DNA from: Trabulsiella odontotermitis
GTDB lineage: Bacteria; Pseudomonadota; Gammaproteobacteria; Enterobacterales; Enterobacteriaceae
Reading direction: 5' to 3'
Length of the DNA stretch: 64,000 nucleotides
Assembly: GCF_001297775.1 (NCBI RefSeq)
Contig: NZ_LIFX01000003.1
Span: forward strand, 186,001 to 250,000
The notes beneath the pieces were generated by a model. That model had not been told where the DNA came from. It worked only from the letters and a program-made list of their open reading frames with translations, and did not search any database. A program made the position numbers and the translations under genes. Of the stretch, positions 1 through 12,361 are shown piece by piece; the stretch's first letter is position 1; every line of letters starts with the position of its first letter.

Positions 1-2257
1 CGGCCATCGCATGTGCCGTCACGGCAATTACCGGCGTCAGTTGTTGATGCGGCAACTGGCGGATCAACTCGCAGGCGCGAATGCCGTCCATTTCCGGCAT
101 CTGAATGTCCATCAGAATGAGATCGAGCTGTAGCTGTTTGGCGCGATCAATCGCCTGTTGCCCGTTCTCGCACAACTCCACCTGTTGCACCTGATCTTCC
201 AGCAGCGCGCCGATCAGTTTCAGGTTAGCCGGGTTATCGTCAACCGCCATCACCGTCATCGGCAGTTTGCTGTCATCGACCAGGTGCGGCACTGCCGGTT
301 GGTTCAAACGGCAGTACTCGGTTAGCGCCGGGAGCAGACGCGTTGCGGTCAGTGGTTTAAGCAGACAGGCTGCCGCACCGTTACGCTTGAGCGCTTCCGC
401 ATTGACCTGGATATGGCACGGCAACGCCAGCAGCAGGTAATCGGTCATTGCGCAGGCCTGTTCAAACCTGTCGTGATGCAGGTTCAGTTCCCGCATCGAC
501 ACCGGGATCGCCACCAGCAGAATATCGTAATGATCCTGCGGCAGGGCGGAGAAGGTCGGGCTGTAGACCACTTCCAGCGGCGTGGTCGCCAGCAGATCCA
601 GCGTACATTGCGCGGCGGCGGCGTTAGCCTCAACGTAGGCAAGACGTTTACCCGCCAGGCTGTCCATCACCGGGGTATCGGAAATCACATTCGGGTTGAG
701 GTCGAGATTAATATGGAACCAGAAGGTTGAGCCGCGATTCGGCTGGCTGTGGAAGGAGATATCCCCGCCCATCTCTTTCACCAGCTTTTGCGTGATGACC
801 AGCCCAAGCCCGGTGCCGCCGTGGCGACGTGAAATACTGGCATCCGCCTGACGAAACGCCTGGAACAGACGCGACTGATCGCGCTCAGGAATGCCGATGC
901 CAGTATCGCGGATCTGCACTTCAATCTGCACTTTGGTATTGCTGATGGCGCGCTTCTCCACCAGCACATCGATGTTGCCGCTCTCGGTAAACTTGATGGC
1001 GTTACCCACCAGATTGGTGATCACCTGTTGCAGACGCAGCGGATCGCCAATCACGTTATCCGGCACGTCGCTTTTGATATTCAGCGTCAGTTCAAGACTT
1101 TTGTCGTGAGCCGAATGCGCCAGCAGCGTCACGACTTCATCCAGCGTGCTGCGTAACGGGAACGGAATGCTTTCGAGGAGCAGTTTTCCGGCTTCCAGCT
1201 TCGAGAAGTCGAGCACATCGTTAATAATCGCCAGCAGATTATTGGCCGACCGTTCGATGGTATTCAGGTGATCGCGCTGGGTGGTGGTCAGATCGGTTTT
1301 CAGCGTCAGTCGGGTGAAGCCGATCACGCCATTGAGTGGCGTGCGCAGTTCGTGCGACATGTTCGCCAGGAACTCGGATTTAATTCGCGCCGCTTCCTGG
1401 GCGCGCTTTTTCGCCAGATCCAGCTCAACGTTCTGGATTTCCATCTGCTCCAGCGTTTCGCGCAGATCAGACGTTGCCTGATCGACGTTATGCTGCATCT
1501 CTTCATGGTAAGCGGCGAGCGACATCGCCATGGAGTTAATGCCGTTTTTCAGCATATCCAGCTCACCGAGCATAAAGCCTTCCACGCGGCTGTCGAGCTG
1601 CCCGCGGCGGATGCGATCCACGGTATTTACCATGTTGCGGATAGGGCCGGTGACGTCGCGCATCAGCCGCCAGCCGAAGATCAGTGCAATGCCGATGCAG
1701 AACAGCATCATCACACTGGAGATAAAAATTTCTTTGTACTGTTGCAGGCGCACCGATTTGAGATCCAATTCCAGCGCCACATAACCAAGCATATTCAACG
1801 GCGGCTTAGCTTCTGCACCGGGAGATTCATCCGGCGAATAACTCTCCGAAACGATCGGTGTTCGCAGGATCATGATATCGCCGCGTCGTGAGACGCTAAG
1901 GCTACGGGGAAGCGGCGCCCCTTTCGGCAATCTGAGTTCGCTAGGATCGAGCTGATAGTTTGAGGTGACAAACAGACGGTTCTGTTCATCGTAGACCGAA
2001 ATGGCGCGGACAATGTCCGAATGGCGGCGATGCAGCACGCTGATGAGCTGACCAATGGATTCGCGGTTTTGCAGATTCATGCCGTATTCGCTGGAGACCG
2101 CGAGCGGTTCAATAATACTGGCTCCGGCGTCTTCCAGTTGACGCTGCAGATCGTTATAGCGGTGGACGACAAAGAAAATACTGAGCAGCAGGCCAATCAG
2201 TACGGTCGGCGCCAGGATCAGAATCATCATGCGAGCACGCAGGCTGTAGTTGGTCAT
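1..2257 (-). CDS. barA: BarA hybrid sensor histidine kinase (3' end beyond window)
   Basis: Sensor kinase of the BarA/UvrY system, which activates the CsrB/CsrC small RNAs in response to short-chain carboxylates. About 752 codons are visible from ATG at 2257 (protein begins [10 protein letters not shown]). In order: an N-terminal membrane segment (about 10-30), a periplasmic region, a second membrane segment (about 176-198), HAMP, a HisKA box with the phospho-acceptor motif MSHELRTPL near residue 302, an HATPase domain with DTGIGIP and GGTGLGL, and a receiver domain with [13 protein letters not shown]. The C-terminal HPt domain lies beyond position 1; the E. coli protein has 918 residues. The gene is divergent from rlmD with 57 bp between the start codons. 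Identification is by close agreement with E. coli BarA. Confidence 0.95.
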   Translation of the reverse strand, partial: MTNYSLRARMMILILAPTVLIGLLLSIFFVVHRYNDLQRQLEDAGASIIEPLAVSSEYGMNLQNRESIGQLISVLHRRHSDIVRAISVYDEQNRLFVTSNYQLDPSELRLPKGAPLPRSLSVSRRGDIMILRTPIVSESYSPDESPGAEAKPPLNMLGYVALELDLKSVRLQQYKEIFISSVMMLFCIGIALIFGWRLMRDVTGPIRNMVNTVDRIRRGQLDSRVEGFMLGELDMLKNGINSMAMSLAAYHEEMQHNVDQATSDLRETLEQMEIQNVELDLAKKRAQEAARIKSEFLANMSHELRTPLNGVIGFTRLTLKTDLTTTQRDHLNTIERSANNLLAIINDVLDFSKLEAGKLLLESIPFPLRSTLDEVVTLLAHSAHDKSLELTLNIKSDVPDNVIGDPLRLQQVITNLVGNAIKFTESGNIDVLVEKRAISNTKVQIEVQIRDTGIGIPERDQSRLFQAFRQADASISRRHGGTGLGLVITQKLVKEMGGDISFHSQPNRGSTFWFHINLDLNPNVISDTPVMDSLAGKRLAYVEANAAAAQCTLDLLATTPLEVVYSPTFSALPQDHYDILLVAIPVSMRELNLHHDRFEQACAMTDYLLLALPCHIQVNAEALKRNGAAACLLKPLTATRLLPALTEYCRLNQPAVPHLVDDSKLPMTVMAVDDNPANLKLIGALLEDQVQQVELCENGQQAIDRAKQLQLDLILMDIQMPEMDGIRACELIRQLPHQQLTPVIAVTAHAMA

Positions 2258-2314
2258 GGAGTTCCGTTATGGGAGAATGAGAGTCAATATGTTCGTATGA
2301 GACAAATCTCTACA

Positions 2315-3613
2315 ATGGCGCAATTCTACTCTGCAAAACGACGCGTGACGACGCGTGAGATCATAACCGTGACAGTCAATGACCTCGATCCCTTTGGTCA
2401 GGGCGTTGCCCGACATAACGGAAAAGCGCTATTTGTGAATGGCTTACTGCCGCAGGAGAGCGCGGAAATCACGCTCACCGAGGATAAAAAACAGTATGCC
2501 CGCGGCAAGGTCAAACGTCGACTCAATGATAGCCCGGAACGTGAAACCCCGCGCTGCCCGTACTTTGGCGTCTGCGGTGGTTGCCAGCAGCAACATGCTT
2601 CTGTCGCGCTGCAGCAACGCAGTAAACGCGCCGCGTTACAGCGGATGATGAAGCATGAGGTGGACGAGGTTATCGACGGTACGCCGTGGGGCTATCGCCG
2701 TCGTGCGCGCCTGAGCTTGAATTATCAACCGAAGACCCAACAATTACAGATGGGTTTTCGCAAGGCGAACGCCAGCGATATCGTCGATATCCGGCAGTGC
2801 CCTGTTCTGGTGCCCCGTCTTGAGGCGCTGCTTCCGGCGTTGCACGATTGTCTGAGTCATCTGAAATCTGCGCGCCAGTTGGGGCACATTGAACTGGTAC
2901 TGGCCGATAACGGCCCGCTGATGGTGCTGCGCCATACGGCTGCATTACCGGTAGCAGATAAAGAAAAACTGGAATGCTTTTCGCATACGCATGACGTTGC
3001 GTTCTATCTGGCACCGCAAAGCGAGATACTGGAACACGTGACTGGCGAGGCGCCCTGGTATACGTCAAACGGTCTACGCTTAACGTTCAGTCCGCGTGAT
3101 TTCATTCAGGTGAATGACGGCGTAAACCAGAAAATGGTGGCGACGGCGCTGGCCTGGCTGGACGTTCAGCCGGAGGATCGCGTGCTTGACCTGTTTTGCG
3201 GTATGGGCAATTTTACCCTGCCTCTGGCGCACCATGCGGCAGAGGTTATCGGCGTGGAAGGGGTTCCCGCGCTGGTGGAAAAAGGGCGTGAAAACGCCGC
3301 GTTAAATCATTTACAGAATGTGACCTTCTTTCATGAAAATCTGGAGGAAGATGTCACCCGCCAGGCGTGGGCAAAACATGGCGTTGATAAAGTGCTGCTC
3401 GACCCGGCCCGCGCGGGCGCACCCGGCGTAATGGCGCACATTATCAAACTTGCGCCGACGCGCGTGGTCTATGTTTCATGTAATCCTGCGACGCTTGCGC
3501 GGGATAGCGACGCGTTGTTACAGGCCGGCTATCAGATCCAGCGCCTGGCAATGCTCGACATGTTCCCGCACACCGGGCACCTGGAATCCATGGTGCTGTT
3601 TGTGCGTGGATAA
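2315..3613 (+). CDS. rlmD: 23S rRNA (uracil(1939)-C5)-methyltransferase RlmD
   Basis: SAM-dependent methyltransferase that makes m5U1939 in 23S rRNA. It has 432 residues against 433 in E. coli. An N-terminal TRAM domain (about 1-70) is followed by the 4Fe-4S cysteine cluster ([10 protein letters not shown] near 80-90, and the later Cys of IRQCPVL). The Rossmann domain follows, with [16 protein letters not shown], and the catalytic-cysteine motif [11 protein letters not shown] comes near the C-terminus. The reading frame stays open upstream to about 2021 over barA, but ATG 2315 gives the conserved start [10 protein letters not shown], so I chose it. relA follows after 59 bp. Confidence 0.96.
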   Translation: MAQFYSAKRRVTTREIITVTVNDLDPFGQGVARHNGKALFVNGLLPQESAEITLTEDKKQYARGKVKRRLNDSPERETPRCPYFGVCGGCQQQHASVALQQRSKRAALQRMMKHEVDEVIDGTPWGYRRRARLSLNYQPKTQQLQMGFRKANASDIVDIRQCPVLVPRLEALLPALHDCLSHLKSARQLGHIELVLADNGPLMVLRHTAALPVADKEKLECFSHTHDVAFYLAPQSEILEHVTGEAPWYTSNGLRLTFSPRDFIQVNDGVNQKMVATALAWLDVQPEDRVLDLFCGMGNFTLPLAHHAAEVIGVEGVPALVEKGRENAALNHLQNVTFFHENLEEDVTRQAWAKHGVDKVLLDPARAGAPGVMAHIIKLAPTRVVYVSCNPATLARDSDALLQAGYQIQRLAMLDMFPHTGHLESMVLFVRG

Positions 3614-3672
3614 CTGACAGACAGTTTACGGCTTGTCGAATTCGTCAGGCCCGGTCCCAAAAGGAGAGGACA

Positions 3673-5904
3673 ATGGTTGCGGTACGAAGTGCACATCTAA
3701 ATAAGGCTGGGGAATTTGATCCACAGAAGTGGATCGCAAGTCTGGGGATCACCAGCCCGCAGTCATGTGAGCGCTTAGCCGAGACATGGACATATTGTCG
3801 TGAACACACCGAGGGACAGACGAATGCGGATCTGCTGCTGTGGCGCGGTGTTGAGATGGCGGAAATTCTCTCCACGCTCAGTATGGATATCGATACCCTG
3901 CGCGCGGCGTTGCTCTTCCCGCTGGTCGACAGCGATGTGGTCAGCGAAGAGGTGTTGACCGAGAGCGTCGGGAAATCGGTGGTGGATTTGATCCACGGCG
4001 TCCGCGATATGGCCGCGATCCGCCAGCTAAAAGCCACTCACACCGACGCTGTTTCCTCAGAGCAGGTTGATAACGTGCGCCGGATGCTGCTGGCGATGGT
4101 GGATGATTTCCGTTGCGTGGTCATTAAGATCGCCGAGCGTATCGCGCATCTGCGGGAAGTCAAAGACGCGCCGGAAGATGAACGCGTACTGGCGGCGAAA
4201 GAGTGTACCAATATCTATGCGCCACTGGCGAACCGTCTGGGTATCGGCCAGTTGAAATGGGAGCTGGAAGATTACTGCTTCCGTTATCTCCACCCGGCGG
4301 AATACAAACGCATCGCCAAACTGCTGCATGAACGCCGTATCGACAGGGAACATTACATCGACGAATTCGTCGGCCAGTTGCGCTCCTCTATCAAAGAAGA
4401 GGGGGTCAAGGCTGAGGTGTACGGGCGTCCGAAGCATATTTACAGCATCTGGCGCAAAATGCAGAAAAAACACCTCGCCTTCGACGAACTGTTTGACGTC
4501 CGCGCGGTGCGCATCGTGGCAGAGCGTCTGCAGGACTGCTACGCCGCGCTGGGGATAGTGCATACTCACTTCCGCCACCTGCCTGATGAGTTCGACGATT
4601 ACGTTGCTAACCCGAAGCCAAACGGCTATCAGTCCATTCATACCGTGGTGCTGGGGCCTGGCGGTAAAACCGTCGAAATTCAGATCCGCACCAAACAGAT
4701 GCATGAAGACGCCGAGCTCGGCGTGGCGGCACACTGGAAGTACAAAGAAGGCGCGGTCGCCGGTGCACGCACGGGCTATGAGGATCGCATTGCGTGGCTG
4801 CGTAAGCTGATCGCCTGGCAGGAAGAGATGGCCGATTCCGGCGAAATGCTGGACGAAGTTCGCAGCCAGGTCTTCGACGATCGGGTGTACGTCTTTACGC
4901 CAAAAGGCGACGTGGTGGATCTTCCGGCGGGCTCAACGCCGCTCGATTTTGCTTACCATATCCACAGCGATGTGGGGCACCGTTGTATCGGGGCGAAAAT
5001 TGGTGGGCGCATCGTGCCGTTTACCTATCAGTTGCAGATGGGCGATCAGATCGAAATCATTACCCAGAAGCAGCCGAACCCGAGCCGCGACTGGCTGAAC
5101 CCGAACCTGGGCTATGTCACGACCAGCCGCGGGCGCTCGAAAATTCACGCCTGGTTCCGCAAACAGGATCGCGATAAAAACATCCTCGCGGGTCGTCAGA
5201 TCCTCGACGAAGAGCTGGAACGCCTGGGTATCAGCCTGAAAGAAGCGGAAAAACATCTGCTGCCGCGCTACAACTTCAACGAGGTTGACGAACTGCTGGC
5301 GGCCATTGGCGGCGGCGATATTCGTCTCAACCAGATGGTCAACTTCCTGCAGTCGCAATTCAACAAACCGAGTGCGGCGGAAGAGGATGCCGCCGCGCTG
5401 AAACAGCTTCAGCAGAAAACGTACACGCCGCAGGCCCGCAGTAAAGATAACGGGCGGGTAGTGGTCGAGGGCGTCGGTAATCTGATGCACCATATCGCCC
5501 GTTGCTGCCAGCCGATCCCCGGTGATGAGATTGTCGGTTTTATCACCCAGGGGCGCGGGATTTCCGTGCACCGGGCAGACTGCGACCAGCTGGCGGAGCT
5601 GCAATCCCACGCACCGGAACGCATCGTCGACGCGGTGTGGGGAGAAAGCTATTCTGCCGGGTATTCGCTGGTGGTCCGGGTTATCGCCAACGACCGCAGC
5701 GGCCTGCTGCGCGACATCACCACCATTCTCGCCAACGAAAAGGTCAATGTGCTTGGCGTTGCCAGCCGCAGCGACACCAAACAGCAACTGGCGACCATCG
5801 ACATGACCATCGAAATCTACAACCTGCAGGTGCTGGGCCGCGTGCTCGGTAAACTGAATCAGGTATCAGATGTTATCGACGCCCGCCGTTTGCACGGCGG
5901 TTGA
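3673..5904 (+). CDS. relA: (p)ppGpp synthetase I RelA
   Basis: Ribosome-associated enzyme that makes pppGpp/ppGpp from GTP/GDP and ATP when uncharged tRNA enters the A site. It has 743 residues (E. coli 744). In order: a pseudo-hydrolase HD region (about 1-200) in which the HD box is degenerate (FPLVDSDVVSEE), as usual in RelA; a synthetase domain with FDELFDVRAVRIV near 270 and ANPKPNGYQSIHT near 310; a TGS domain from about 405 (VYVFTPKGDVVDLP); a zinc-finger region with HHIARCCQPIPGDE near 606; and a C-terminal ACT/RRM domain from about 664. AGGAGAGG lies a few bases before the ATG. In K-12 the next genes are mazE and mazF; here a terminator and an unrelated AT-rich cassette follow. Confidence 0.97.
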   Translation: MVAVRSAHLNKAGEFDPQKWIASLGITSPQSCERLAETWTYCREHTEGQTNADLLLWRGVEMAEILSTLSMDIDTLRAALLFPLVDSDVVSEEVLTESVGKSVVDLIHGVRDMAAIRQLKATHTDAVSSEQVDNVRRMLLAMVDDFRCVVIKIAERIAHLREVKDAPEDERVLAAKECTNIYAPLANRLGIGQLKWELEDYCFRYLHPAEYKRIAKLLHERRIDREHYIDEFVGQLRSSIKEEGVKAEVYGRPKHIYSIWRKMQKKHLAFDELFDVRAVRIVAERLQDCYAALGIVHTHFRHLPDEFDDYVANPKPNGYQSIHTVVLGPGGKTVEIQIRTKQMHEDAELGVAAHWKYKEGAVAGARTGYEDRIAWLRKLIAWQEEMADSGEMLDEVRSQVFDDRVYVFTPKGDVVDLPAGSTPLDFAYHIHSDVGHRCIGAKIGGRIVPFTYQLQMGDQIEIITQKQPNPSRDWLNPNLGYVTTSRGRSKIHAWFRKQDRDKNILAGRQILDEELERLGISLKEAEKHLLPRYNFNEVDELLAAIGGGDIRLNQMVNFLQSQFNKPSAAEEDAAALKQLQQKTYTPQARSKDNGRVVVEGVGNLMHHIARCCQPIPGDEIVGFITQGRGISVHRADCDQLAELQSHAPERIVDAVWGESYSAGYSLVVRVIANDRSGLLRDITTILANEKVNVLGVASRSDTKQQLATIDMTIEIYNLQVLGRVLGKLNQVSDVIDARRLHGG

Positions 5905-5910
5905 TAATTA

Positions 5911-5950
5911 AAAAGTGAACTCTGGTAATTTTTTACCAGAGTTCACTTTT
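5911..5950 (+). terminator. Long perfect hairpin downstream of relA
   Basis: Two 18-base arms (5911-5928 and 5933-5950) are perfect reverse complements around a TTTT loop. The arms start with AAAA and end with TTTT, and ATTTCTT follows. The hairpin begins 6 bases after the relA stop codon. It fits a strong intrinsic terminator that could act in both directions, insulating the cassette that follows. Confidence 0.8.
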
Positions 5951-6106
5951 ATTTCTTGCTCCAGAATATACATATTTAAAATTTCTTTCATGAAGAGTAT
6001 AACAATCCGATATATGCATTTGGTATGTCTTTTTATTATTGCTGAATGAAATATTTGTTGCGTAATTATTACTCCTATGAATAGGCGGTTCGTAAGGTGG
6101 GATGTT

Positions 6107-6865
6107 ATGAAAGAAAATTTTGAGCAAGTAAAAAAAGAGTATCTACGTGCCTCGATGGAATTATGGGGGAGTGACCCATTTCTCTTTGAAAAAGCAAAGA
6201 TGATGATAAAGGTCAGAGAGGTTATTAGATCTGTCGAAGAGGATATTCATCGAAATTGTTTCTCATTGGCTGGTGGGGTTAACGTCTTGAAATATAAAGC
6301 TCAAGTTTTGCGTTACCAAAAAGGAATGGTCGTTAATAACAAAATATATTCAAGGCATCTTGCTGAACTGGCATACAAAGAGGAAAGGAAGAAAGAACTT
6401 CAGACGCTATTTACAAAAATAGTCGGGTTTCTGGCCGGTTTTGGCCAGACAGCCACGGGAACAGGCATTTGTATTATCTCTGAAGGCATGGGAGCCGCAA
6501 CAGGGACAGCAATGATTATCCAGGGTATCAATAATATTTATGAAAATGGTTATTATCTGGTGGCTTATGAAGAGGCGTCAGGCCCGTTAAGAGAAGCATA
6601 CCGATATTCTTTTAATAAAATGGGATTAGACCCTTATGCGGATGCAGCCTATGGGGTAGCCGATCTTGTTTTTTCCGGGTATGGGCTGGCAAGGCATATA
6701 CCAACACCCAGAGAAAAATCATGGAGTCTCTTTGGTATAAAATCACATCAGACTGATTACATACGAGGTATACAAGAAATGAGTAAACCAGCTTTATTAC
6801 TCGAGGTGGTCAGCGATGTCACCACAGTAATATCTGTGTTGCCTGCTATTCAGGTCGATAAATAA
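6107..6865 (+). CDS. DUF4225-like protein of unknown function, in mazEF position
   Basis: Function unknown. It has 252 residues from ATG 6107, chosen because TAAGGTGG sits 6 bases upstream; an in-frame ATG at 6077 would add 10 residues but has no good ribosome site. The first 110 residues are charged and probably helical, with many Lys and Glu. A small-residue hydrophobic stretch follows (about 112-155), rich in Gly/Ala/Thr and ending GINNIYENGYY. From memory, this Gly-rich segment followed by an NNIYE-type motif is typical of DUF4225. There is no signal peptide. The C-terminus is amphipathic. Codon use and base composition are strikingly AT-rich compared with relA and mazG, which suggests transfer. 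A small membrane protein gene starts 9 bases after the stop. A secreted effector or toxin partnered with that protein is possible but unproven. Confidence 0.6.
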   Translation: MKENFEQVKKEYLRASMELWGSDPFLFEKAKMMIKVREVIRSVEEDIHRNCFSLAGGVNVLKYKAQVLRYQKGMVVNNKIYSRHLAELAYKEERKKELQTLFTKIVGFLAGFGQTATGTGICIISEGMGAATGTAMIIQGINNIYENGYYLVAYEEASGPLREAYRYSFNKMGLDPYADAAYGVADLVFSGYGLARHIPTPREKSWSLFGIKSHQTDYIRGIQEMSKPALLLEVVSDVTTVISVLPAIQVDK

Positions 6866-6874
6866 GGTTGTCCT

Positions 6875-7198
6875 ATGATTGATAACCTTTTGTTTCCACA
6901 AAATAACTGGTTGCCAGTTTTCTTGTTTTTTTTGTGCTCAATTTTAATTCTTTTGGGTTTATATCATATTCGACGCATTGTTATTTCGCTTAATAACAAC
7001 CTTTTCTGGGTTTTATTCATTTTATTGATTGCTATGTTGTCGGTAATGCAAATCACTGTGGTTTTTTATGATGTAACGCGTTACCATTGGCATGGTATAG
7101 AACTCATAAGATCCATGGGGCTAGCTCGCTATATTTCAGTACAATATGGAGCGCTTATATTTGTCATTCTGCAAAGTTTATTAGTCTGGCGCTTATGA
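6875..7198 (+). CDS. Small three-helix membrane protein, partner of the DUF4225-like gene
   Basis: I do not recognise a family. The 107-residue protein is very hydrophobic, with three likely membrane helices: about 13-32 (LPVFLFFLCSILILLGLY), about 43-65 (LFWVLFILLIAMLSVMQITVVF) and about 88-106 (YGALIFVILQSLLVW). A short basic loop (HIRRIV) lies between the first two. ATG 6875 has AAGGT at 6864-6868. It starts 9 bases after the preceding stop, so the two genes are probably cotranscribed. It shares their low GC content. Size, topology and position fit an immunity-type membrane protein for the upstream gene, but this is inference only. Confidence 0.6.
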   Translation: MIDNLLFPQNNWLPVFLFFLCSILILLGLYHIRRIVISLNNNLFWVLFILLIAMLSVMQITVVFYDVTRYHWHGIELIRSMGLARYISVQYGALIFVILQSLLVWRL

Positions 7199-7256
7199 GT
7201 CCGAGGGTGAGCAGACTCTTCCCCATGCAGTCATACATTGTCAGGAGATATTGCAA

Positions 7257-8060
7257 ATGACCTCCCAGGGTAAAAATATCGACCGCCTGCTCGGCATTAT
7301 GCAGCGCCTGCGCGACCCGGAAAACGGTTGTCCGTGGGACAAAGAGCAGACGTTTGCCACTATCGCGCCTTACACCCTCGAAGAAACGTATGAAGTGCTG
7401 GACGCCATCAACCGTGAGGATTTTGACGATCTGCGCGGTGAGCTGGGCGATCTGCTGTTCCAGGTGGTGTTTTACGCGCAAATGGCTCAGGAAGAAGGGC
7501 GCTTTGATTTTAATGACATTTGCGCTGCCATCAGCGACAAACTGGAGCGCCGTCACCCGCATATTTTCGGTGACGCCACTGCTGGCAACAGTACGGAAGT
7601 GCTGGCCCGTTGGGAGCAGATCAAAAGCGCGGAGCGTGCCGAAAAAGCCCAGCATTCGGCGCTGGACGACATTCCTCAAAGTCTGCCTGCGCTGATGCGC
7701 GCCCATAAAATTCAGCGCCGCTGCTCGGCAGTGGGGTTTGACTGGACCACGCTTGGTCCGGTGCTGGATAAAGTGTATGAAGAGATTGACGAAGTGATGC
7801 ACGAAGCGCAGCAGGCCGTCATCGATGAGGCAAAACTGGAAGAAGAAGTGGGCGATCTGTTGTTCGCCACGGTGAATCTCTCCCGTCATCTTGGCGTAAA
7901 AGCCGAAGTGGCGCTGCAAAAAGCGAACCTCAAATTTGAGCGTCGTTTCCGTGAAGTGGAAAGGATTGTTGCCGAACGTGGCCTGGAAATGACCGGGGTT
8001 GATCTCGATATCATGGAAGCCGTCTGGCAACAGGTAAAACAACAGGAAACTGATCTCTAA
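7257..8060 (+). CDS. mazG: Nucleoside triphosphate pyrophosphohydrolase MazG
   Basis: Hydrolyses (d)NTPs to NMP and pyrophosphate, and in E. coli is linked to lowering ppGpp during starvation. It has 267 residues, with two tandem MazG all-alpha NTP-PPase domains. The first carries the metal-binding EETYEVLDAI...LRGELGDLLFQVVFYA, the second EIDEVMHEA...LEEEVGDLLFATVNLSRHLG. ATG 7257 has AGGAG 9 bases upstream; an in-frame TTG at 7251 is less likely. In K-12 mazG follows mazF; here it follows the AT-rich cassette, so it keeps its link to relA while the toxin-antitoxin pair is missing. Confidence 0.95.
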   Translation: MTSQGKNIDRLLGIMQRLRDPENGCPWDKEQTFATIAPYTLEETYEVLDAINREDFDDLRGELGDLLFQVVFYAQMAQEEGRFDFNDICAAISDKLERRHPHIFGDATAGNSTEVLARWEQIKSAERAEKAQHSALDDIPQSLPALMRAHKIQRRCSAVGFDWTTLGPVLDKVYEEIDEVMHEAQQAVIDEAKLEEEVGDLLFATVNLSRHLGVKAEVALQKANLKFERRFREVERIVAERGLEMTGVDLDIMEAVWQQVKQQETDL

Positions 8061-8202
8061 AGACTTTTCGCTATCAAGCGCAATTTGTGTGATTTTTAAA
8101 ATGACAAGCGCTTGATTTGCGTCAAAAACATTTCGCCAAAAGCAGCTATTTTCTCCCTCCCCGTATCGTGTGAACCTGAGGAAAAGGAGGGAGAATGAAA
8201 GT

Positions 8203-8231
8203 TTGTGGCGCCTGCCATGTTCGGGTATACT
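8203..8231 (+). promoter_or_regulatory. Candidate sigma-70 promoter of pyrG
   Basis: TTGTGG (8203-8208) and TATACT (8226-8231) are separated by 17 bases and lie about 55 bases before the pyrG start. The -10 element is good and the -35 element weak. This is the best promoter I can see in the 226-base gap between mazG and pyrG. Confidence 0.45.
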
Positions 8232-8271
8232 ACTTTCCCGTCCTGGTTATTCCATCGTCTTTTAAACCTAA

Positions 8272-11304
<3,033 letters not shown>

Positions 11305-11321
11305 TCCTGCTCTTCGTTCTG

Positions 11322-11349
11322 AAAAAAACCCGCTTCGGCGGGTTTTTTT
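11322..11349 (+). terminator. Intrinsic terminator of eno
   Basis: CCCGC (11329-11333) and GCGGG (11338-11342) form a stem closed by a TTCG tetraloop. Seven As precede it and seven Ts follow, so it can work on both strands and also serve the convergent RpiR-type gene that ends at 11361. Confidence 0.9.
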
Positions 11350-11360
11350 GTGTCTGCTAT

Positions 11361-12185
11361 TTATAACAGAAGCGGCAATGTCGCACTGGCCGTCAGCTGG
11401 TTCGTCTCAGCATACCGCGGGTCGCGCGCCACCAGCGTGGTGGTCATCAGTTCCACCAGCAGCATCACCCCAACTTTGGCATTCAGTGCACCAGCGCTGA
11501 GCGGGCCTTCCGGTTTTGCGGCCACCAGCAGGATATCACTCAGGGAAGCAAGTGGGCTGCTGGGGGTGTTGCTGAGCGTCAGCACACTCACACCGTGTTT
11601 GCGTGCCTGCTTGACCACATGAAGCAGGTCGCGGGTTGAGCCAGAACTGGAAATGGCGACCACCAGATCCTCCTCTGACAGCGTGCTGGCGTTCATTGCC
11701 GCGCGGTGCATGTCGCTGAACAACTGCGCCGGTTTCCCGAGCCGCAGCAGCTTGTAATGTAAATACTCACCCAGGATCGCGCTGGCCGCGACGCCATAGA
11801 TTTGCACTGAACGTGCCTGATGCAACGCTTCTACCGCTGAAGTGAGCAGCGTGCGATCCAGCAGTTTCGCCGTATCCTGTAGCGCCTGCACCGATTCATT
11901 CACGATATGATCAATCTCATCGGCAGGTGGCTGGCCTGAAGAAGGCTGTTGTGTATCCAGTGCCAGCGCCATTTTGAATTCGTTGTAGCCCTTACAGCCT
12001 AGCGCACGGCACAGCCGCGTCACGCTGGCTTCGCTGGTTCCGCTTTCTCTCGCCAGTTCGGTGATGGTCATATAAAGCACATTCGCAGGATCGCGCAGCA
12101 CAAACTCCCCTAGTTTTTGCTGCGTGGGGCTATATCCGGAAACGCTCTGCCGCAGTCTTAGCAGCAGATTTTGTTTTTCTGACAT
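11361..12185 (-). CDS. RpiR/MurR-family transcriptional regulator with SIS domain
   Basis: A 274-residue regulator. The N-terminal helix-turn-helix (about 1-75) includes ITELARESGTSEASVTRLCRALGCKGYNEFK, the hallmark of the RpiR family. The C-terminal SIS sugar-phosphate isomerase-like domain (about 120-255) has the phosphosugar-binding segments YGVAASAILGEYL and AISSSGSTRDLLHVV. Such proteins sense a phosphosugar. It is divergent from a NanE-type epimerase gene (start codons 176 bp apart), so the likely effector is an amino-sugar phosphate such as ManNAc-6-P or GlcNAc-6-P. That is inference. No transporter or lyase gene is nearby. It ends next to the eno terminator. Confidence 0.85.
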   Translation of the reverse strand: MSEKQNLLLRLRQSVSGYSPTQQKLGEFVLRDPANVLYMTITELARESGTSEASVTRLCRALGCKGYNEFKMALALDTQQPSSGQPPADEIDHIVNESVQALQDTAKLLDRTLLTSAVEALHQARSVQIYGVAASAILGEYLHYKLLRLGKPAQLFSDMHRAAMNASTLSEEDLVVAISSSGSTRDLLHVVKQARKHGVSVLTLSNTPSSPLASLSDILLVAAKPEGPLSAGALNAKVGVMLLVELMTTTLVARDPRYAETNQLTASATLPLLL

Positions 12186-12361
12186 GCAGGATCCTTATGA
12201 GTAATGGCCATCGTGAAAGCCACAACAGAATACCAGCCCTGTTGAAAAAGTTTGATCAATATCTTCCTTTTTGGTGATAATTTTCATCTTAAATTTTATT
12301 TGTGATAAATATTTTCAAATAAAGCGGATGGATGAAACTCAAAAAGAGGAAGGCGACGCGG
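12186..12361. promoter_or_regulatory. Divergent control region, RpiR-type regulator / epimerase
   Basis: A 176-base AT-rich gap between two divergent start codons. The part nearest the epimerase (about 12245-12320) is especially AT-rich and contains several related TGATAA-type words (GGTGATAATTTTC, TGTGATAAAT), which could be half-sites for the regulator. I see no clear -35/-10 pair. Confidence 0.4.

Noticed and set aside
1268-1891. Plus-strand ORF of 207 codons over barA
   Set aside because: It is antisense to the HAMP/HisKA region of barA, which reads as a continuous, well conserved kinase.
2021-2314. N-terminal extension of rlmD
   Set aside because: It lies over barA on the other strand; the conserved protein begins at ATG 2315.
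7194-7225. Terminator after the small membrane gene (GAGTC/GACTC)
   Set aside because: Only a 5-bp stem with a 12-base loop and no T-tract; too weak to call.
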